Of a DNA stretch of 15,917 nt, positions 12,973 through 15,917 are shown in pieces; positions within the stretch are counted from its first letter, which is position 1, and every line of letters starts with the position of its first letter. The notes under the pieces were generated by a model. The model was not told where the DNA came from. It was given only the letters and a program-made list of their open reading frames with translations, and searched no databases. The translations under genes were made by a program, and so were the position numbers. Source of the stretch: ASMP01 sp035282925 (GTDB taxonomy: Archaea; Nanobdellota; Nanobdellia; Pacearchaeales; GW2011-AR1); the NCBI GenBank assembly GCA_035282925.1, contig DATEUW010000016.1, positions 1 to 15,917 of the forward strand, read 5' to 3'.

Positions 12973-13538
12973 AAAATAACAAAAGAGGGATTTTGCTGCC
13001 CGCGGTTTTGAAATTAATACTTGCTGCTATTGGAATAGGAGTTCTTTTTGCTTTTTTAATCTCTTTGTATTTCTCTGTGAAAGATTCCAGGGACCTTAAA
13101 TTGGCTGAAGAAACCCTAGATTTCCTGATGAATGAAATAAAAGCGGAGAGAATAAGAGTTGACATTTTCGATCCAGAAGAATGGAGATTTGATATATGGT
13201 CATATAACAGTGCATCCGGAACTACCATCAATGATATACCAAAATCCTGCTCTAATGCCGGTTTACAGAGCTGCATTTGTCTTTGTAAAGACCCTGGAAT
13301 CAATGTTAGAGAGATACTTTTAGGCTCCTGTAACCAATTTGGAACATGCCTTGATAATATGGGATTTCAAATAGAATCAGAACATCCATTAGTTGTTGTG
13401 GGATCAAGAGAAAAGAGCTCTATATTAATAGAAGATCCACCACTGACGCTTAATATAGACTATACAAACAAAGTTATAAGATCTTATAGTGCGGGCAGCG
13501 GTGGTTACCCTTCAGCTTCGGGAGGATATGGAAATTGA
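12969..13538 (+). CDS. Pilin-like anchored protein with Cys-rich ectodomain (six cysteines)
   Basis: This 189-residue protein starts MKNNKRG, a plausible prepilin-type junction, then a helix (ILLPAVLKLILAAIGIGVLF, 8-27) with Pro at +4 and no Glu at +5. After a helical stalk (about 37-65) comes an ectodomain with six cysteines (94, 102, 104, 106, 121, 127) in the pattern C-x7-C-x-C-x-C-x14-C-x5-C. An even number outside the cell suggests disulfides; metal binding by the CxCxC cluster is the alternative. The C-terminus is a flexible Gly/Ser/Tyr tail (SAGSGGYPSASGGYGN), perhaps surface-exposed. The start overlaps the preceding stop as ATGA. I recall similar short Cys-containing anchored proteins in DPANN genomes, not a named function. 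Confidence 0.8.
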   Translation: MKNNKRGILLPAVLKLILAAIGIGVLFAFLISLYFSVKDSRDLKLAEETLDFLMNEIKAERIRVDIFDPEEWRFDIWSYNSASGTTINDIPKSCSNAGLQSCICLCKDPGINVREILLGSCNQFGTCLDNMGFQIESEHPLVVVGSREKSSILIEDPPLTLNIDYTNKVIRSYSAGSGGYPSASGGYGN

Positions 13539-13547
13539 ACATTTAAA

Positions 13548-13643
13548 ATGGAGGAATTAATAAACAAATTGCTGTGGATAGTCTTATTCATAGTTGCACT
13601 CTTGGCAATTTATTCCCTGTTCAAAAATTTAGGGGCAATGTAA
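13548..13643 (+). CDS. Single-helix membrane microprotein, 31 residues
   Basis: The ORF encodes MEELINKLLWIVLFIVALLA followed by IYSLFKNLGAM: a short charged start, one helix (about 8-25) and a basic end. It is nine bases after the preceding stop, and only one base separates its own stop from the next ATG, so it lies exactly in the gap between two clear genes. Its composition resembles the 52-residue microprotein at 12814 more than the pilin-like proteins: no Lys/Arg-Gly site and the sequence KNLGAM near the end compared with RNLGGS there. Such tiny helices often stabilise larger membrane complexes. The call rests on position, spacing and composition only. Confidence 0.6.
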   Translation: MEELINKLLWIVLFIVALLAIYSLFKNLGAM

Positions 13644-13644
13644 T

Positions 13645-14400
13645 ATGAAAATTGACATTAAAAGCCGCAAAGGGGCACTCACGCAACAACAGATAGTCAT
13701 ATATCTTGTCTTAATAGCAGGATTTTTAGTGCTTCTTTTTTTTATTTTCGTGCTTGATCTTGGAGCTATTACAAATAAGGAAATATGCCGAAACTCTGTG
13801 ATTTTGAGGGATAAAGCAACCTCGATTGCCGGCGAACTTGACTGCAGGACAAATTACCTGTGCATTTCGGGAGGAGAAGACTGCAGGGAAATAATTGCAA
13901 CGACAAAGATAAAAGTTGATTCTGAAAAAAGAGAAGAAATCATGAAGGCAATTGCAGAAGAAATGTCTGATTGCTGGTATATGTTTGGCGAAGGCAAGAT
14001 AAATTATGGCCTCGAATGTGCGGGACCCGTATGCAATGAACCCGAAAACCGTGTTTGCGGACTTTGTTCAATAGTTGATTTTGAAGATATTTCTCAGGGA
14101 GAAAGTACAATCTCCTATGGGGAATTTTATAATTATTTGAGAACAACTAAAAAAACAGATTCTCAGACTTATCTTCAATATATTTATTCAGAAAATAATC
14201 TCGATTTCCTTTCACAAGACTATATGAAAAATAATATTGGGTTTGATAAACAGTATTTCATTTTGACAGCAGTATCAAGAAGTACATGGTTGCCTTTCCT
14301 AAGATATTACAACCCCAAATATCAGCCTCCATTAATTCTTGAGAAAACAACAGAAAATTATGAATCTATCGGATGTACAAAATTTGTGACCAAAGCATGA
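13645..14400 (+). CDS. Pilin-like anchored protein with large Cys-rich ectodomain (ten cysteines)
   Basis: This 251-residue protein starts MKIDIKSRKG, then ALTQQQIVIYLVLIAGFLVL with a helix over about 17-36. A cut after Gly10 would leave ALTQQQ, the small, polar start common in archaeal class III leaders. The ectodomain has ten cysteines (48, 67, 73, 80, 110, 125, 130, 138, 141, 244), including CGLC at 138-141, and the stretch EEMSDCWYMFGEGKINY (105-121). An even count suits five disulfides. I recall this domain type in DPANN genomes beside other short anchored proteins. It is the largest of the run and a candidate tip or adhesive subunit, which is inference. One base separates it from the preceding stop and its TGA overlaps the next ATG. 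Confidence 0.82.
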   Translation: MKIDIKSRKGALTQQQIVIYLVLIAGFLVLLFFIFVLDLGAITNKEICRNSVILRDKATSIAGELDCRTNYLCISGGEDCREIIATTKIKVDSEKREEIMKAIAEEMSDCWYMFGEGKINYGLECAGPVCNEPENRVCGLCSIVDFEDISQGESTISYGEFYNYLRTTKKTDSQTYLQYIYSENNLDFLSQDYMKNNIGFDKQYFILTAVSRSTWLPFLRYYNPKYQPPLILEKTTENYESIGCTKFVTKA

Positions 14401-14804
14401 AAATGTTAAGAAAAGGAAAAAGGGGGGACACTGATATTCTTATTCAGAATGTGATTTTCATTGTTCTGAACATTGCCTACGGATTCATCCTTCTTTTTTT
14501 TGTTTTCACCAAAACAGGAGATGCCGCTGTTCTCGAGGAGAAATATGCGAAACAGATTGCATTGCTGATTGATTCCGCGGAGCCAGGAATGTCAATCCAT
14601 CTAAACATGGAAGATGCCATAGATGTCGCAGAGAAAAAAAATATCCCTGTTAATGAAATTGTCAAAATAACGGAAAACACCGTGACTGTAAAACTGGAAA
14701 ATGGGCAGGGACACAGCTATTTTTTCTTCAATAACATCGAAGCCACTGCAAACTTTGATACATTAACTAAAAAAGAATATTATTTCGTGATAAGCGAAAA
14801 ATAA
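14397..14804 (+). CDS. Pilin-like anchored protein with cysteine-free ectodomain (KRGD leader)
   Basis: The start at 14397 overlaps the preceding stop as ATGA, giving 135 residues; the longer frame from 14373 would overlap it by 28 bases. The N-terminus MKMLRKGKRG is followed by DTDILIQNVIFIVLNIAYGF, a helix at about 13-37. KRGD also begins the last gene in the window, suggesting related leaders. The rest (about 40-135) has mixed helix and strand, no cysteine and a hydrophobic strand before the end (YYFVI). The segment AKQIALLIDSAEPGMSIHL (51-69) resembles the region after the helix in small archaeal pilin-like proteins. I cannot assign a named family. Confidence 0.8.
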   Translation: MKMLRKGKRGDTDILIQNVIFIVLNIAYGFILLFFVFTKTGDAAVLEEKYAKQIALLIDSAEPGMSIHLNMEDAIDVAEKKNIPVNEIVKITENTVTVKLENGQGHSYFFFNNIEATANFDTLTKKEYYFVISEK

Positions 14805-14809
14805 GAAAA

Positions 14810-15289
14810 ATGTTAATAAAACAAAACAACAAAAAGGGAGGCGAAAAAGTAATTTCTGTGTACTGGTTTATCATACTATTCCTTGTTGCTGGAGCGATAG
14901 TTTACATGGTTGGCTCTTTTTACGGAAAGCCCTATGATGTAAGGCAGATTGAGGCAGATTTGTTGGCAAGCAAGGCTTCAAAATGCGTTTCGTATGCAGG
15001 GTATCTCAATGAGGAAATCCTCGAGCCACAGTTCCTTGAAAATTTTCCTGAAAGCTGCGCAATAACATTCAAAGGAGCAGAAGAAAGATATTCCCTAAAA
15101 CTGAATCTGACAAATCTTTCTTCAGGAGAAAGGTTGTTTGAAACAGAAAAAGGCAACATAAACCTCAAATTTTCATGTGGCCTGAAAGGCGAAAATCTTC
15201 CTTTCTGCCTTGAAAGAAGCTTTTACGTGATTGACAAAAACAACAACCAGTACAGGGCAGACATTCTTTCGATAGTTGGAAGGGCATAA
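14810..15289 (+). CDS. Pilin-like anchored protein with four-cysteine ectodomain
   Basis: This 159-residue protein starts MLIKQNNKKGG, then a helix (VISVYWFIILFLVAGAIVYM, about 14-33) and the motif FYGKPYDVRQIEADLL (37-52). I recall the SVYWF...FYGKPYDVR pattern as a recurring DPANN protein, so this region is probably conserved beyond this genome. Four cysteines (59, 83, 123, 133) in the ectodomain could form two disulfides; the rest is strand-rich (YSLKLNLTNLS, NINLKFSC, YRADILSIVG). It starts five bases after the preceding stop and ends two bases before the next ATG. A role in the same surface complex is inferred from the neighbours. Confidence 0.82.
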   Translation: MLIKQNNKKGGEKVISVYWFIILFLVAGAIVYMVGSFYGKPYDVRQIEADLLASKASKCVSYAGYLNEEILEPQFLENFPESCAITFKGAEERYSLKLNLTNLSSGERLFETEKGNINLKFSCGLKGENLPFCLERSFYVIDKNNNQYRADILSIVGRA

Positions 15290-15291
15290 AA

Positions 15292-15783
15292 ATGAAAAAT
15301 AAAAGGGCACAAATAGCAGAAACAATAACATGGATATTTGCGACACTCGTAATAGTCGCTGTTCTTGCAATTTCCTTGTTTGCCTCATCTCTTTATATTA
15401 AAGATTCTAAGGATATAGCTTTTTTTAAGAGGACAGATGCTCTTACATCAAAATCCCTTTTTTCATATCTTCTTACAAAAGACACAGAAGGAAGCACTGT
15501 TTACGAGCAGCTAAAAAGCCAGGAAAACTTTAATGATTTCAACGGAAATTTAGGGAAGACTATTTTTCAGGGGTTCTATGAAAAAGATTATGTGGATATC
15601 TGGCTTGGGATGCCTCTTTTTCCAGCATCCAACCAATTTTTTGGAAAAAGGCCTACGGGGGTAAGACCTGCTGGAGAGGCCTCAACAAAAAGCACTTTTG
15701 TCTCCAGCATTTCTGAAAAAATATATCTCAATCAGGATAAAACACTTGAGCTTTATTTGTCCGGAGAAGGGTCAATAAAATGA
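15292..15783 (+). CDS. Pilin-like anchored protein, cysteine-free (KRAQ leader)
   Basis: The 163-residue protein starts MKNKRAQIAETITWIFATLV, a short basic leader and Lys-Arg-Ala junction before a helix (about 11-30). If cut after Arg5, Glu would be at +5; if cut after Ala6, at +4. The ectodomain has an early helical part (KDIAFFKRTDALTSKSLFSYLL), an aromatic middle (FQGFYEKDYVDIWLGMPLF), a Gly/Pro loop (GKRPTGVRPAGEA) and a closing strand (KTLELYLSGEGSIK). There is no cysteine. The ATG of the next gene overlaps its stop (ATGA). I do not recognise a named family; it fits the pattern of its neighbours. Confidence 0.8.
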   Translation: MKNKRAQIAETITWIFATLVIVAVLAISLFASSLYIKDSKDIAFFKRTDALTSKSLFSYLLTKDTEGSTVYEQLKSQENFNDFNGNLGKTIFQGFYEKDYVDIWLGMPLFPASNQFFGKRPTGVRPAGEASTKSTFVSSISEKIYLNQDKTLELYLSGEGSIK

Positions 15784-15917
15784 ACAAGCGCGGAGACATA
15801 CCAATAACGATTTTAGTGATAGAAATTGTCATCATATGTGGGCTCACAATTTTGAGCTTTTTCACGTCAAACAGTTTTGTAAAACCCGGTTTTCTAACAG
15901 TAAGCATAGTCGAGGAA
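15780..15917 (+). CDS. Pilin-like anchored protein, 5' part only, cut by window edge (KRGD leader)
   Basis: The first 46 codons are visible: MNKRGDIPITILVIEIVIIC, then a helix running to about residue 26 and GLTILSFFTSNSFVKPGFLT. The KRGD junction and single helix match the 14397 protein, so it probably continues as a further small anchored subunit. The ATG overlaps the preceding stop as ATGA. Everything beyond residue 46, including the ectodomain, lies outside the window, so size and cysteine content are unknown. Confidence 0.7.
   Translation, partial: MNKRGDIPITILVIEIVIICGLTILSFFTSNSFVKPGFLTVSIVEE

Noticed and set aside
1..15917. CRISPR arrays, tRNA or rRNA genes, insertion sequences
   Set aside because: No regular spaced repeats, no cloverleaf-like stretch, no transposase motifs or terminal repeats were seen by eye on either strand.

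Overview
The window looks like chromosomal DNA from an AT-rich, small-genome archaeon, most likely of the DPANN group (Pacearchaeota/Woesearchaeota-like; the lineage is inferred from gene content and style, not from a marker gene). The archaeal signs are a Hef-type XPF helicase/nuclease pair, a PRC-barrel protein, a VirB11/GspE-like ATPase with a FlaJ/TadC-like membrane partner, proteins with class III (prepilin-type) N-termini, and TATA-like boxes centred about 24-27 bases before many ATG codons, which is the signature of leaderless archaeal transcripts. No rRNA, tRNA, CRISPR array, transposase or prophage gene was seen. The window is densely coded; the largest gap between genes is about 165 bases.

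Left part (1-5646). A 3' fragment of a ThpR-type RNA 2',3'-cyclic phosphodiesterase enters from the left edge. It is followed by an 87-residue orphan that overlaps, tail to tail, a two-gene minus-strand DNA repair unit: a Hef-like helicase and a separate XPF/ERCC4 nuclease whose reading frames overlap by one base (TAATG). Next on the minus strand is a membrane pair: a site-2-protease-like protein that keeps the LDG motif but has lost HExxH, and a 69-residue two-helix membrane protein. Diverging from these are a PRC-barrel protein and two paralogous multi-pass membrane proteins, separated by an unusual interlocked inverted-repeat structure.

Right part (5746-15917). This appears to be a type IV pilus-like (archaellum/Tad-type) secretion locus. 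Two minus-strand coiled-coil proteins face, across a divergent promoter region, a 760-residue secretion ATPase. It is followed by a flippase-like (LPG synthase membrane domain) protein, a 721-residue FlaJ/TadC-like membrane platform, and then a strong promoter and a tightly packed run of at least nine small genes. Three of these encode only 51, 52 and 31 residues. Nearly all encode one N-terminal membrane helix, and seven have a Lys/Arg-Gly/Ala junction like an archaeal prepilin processing site. Three ectodomains carry even numbers of cysteines (6, 10 and 4). The last gene runs off the right edge.

The likely logic is that the ATPase powers and the FlaJ-like protein anchors a surface or pseudopilus machine built from the small anchored proteins. 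No prepilin peptidase is visible in the window. Several start codons here were set from promoter spacing instead of the longest reading frame.
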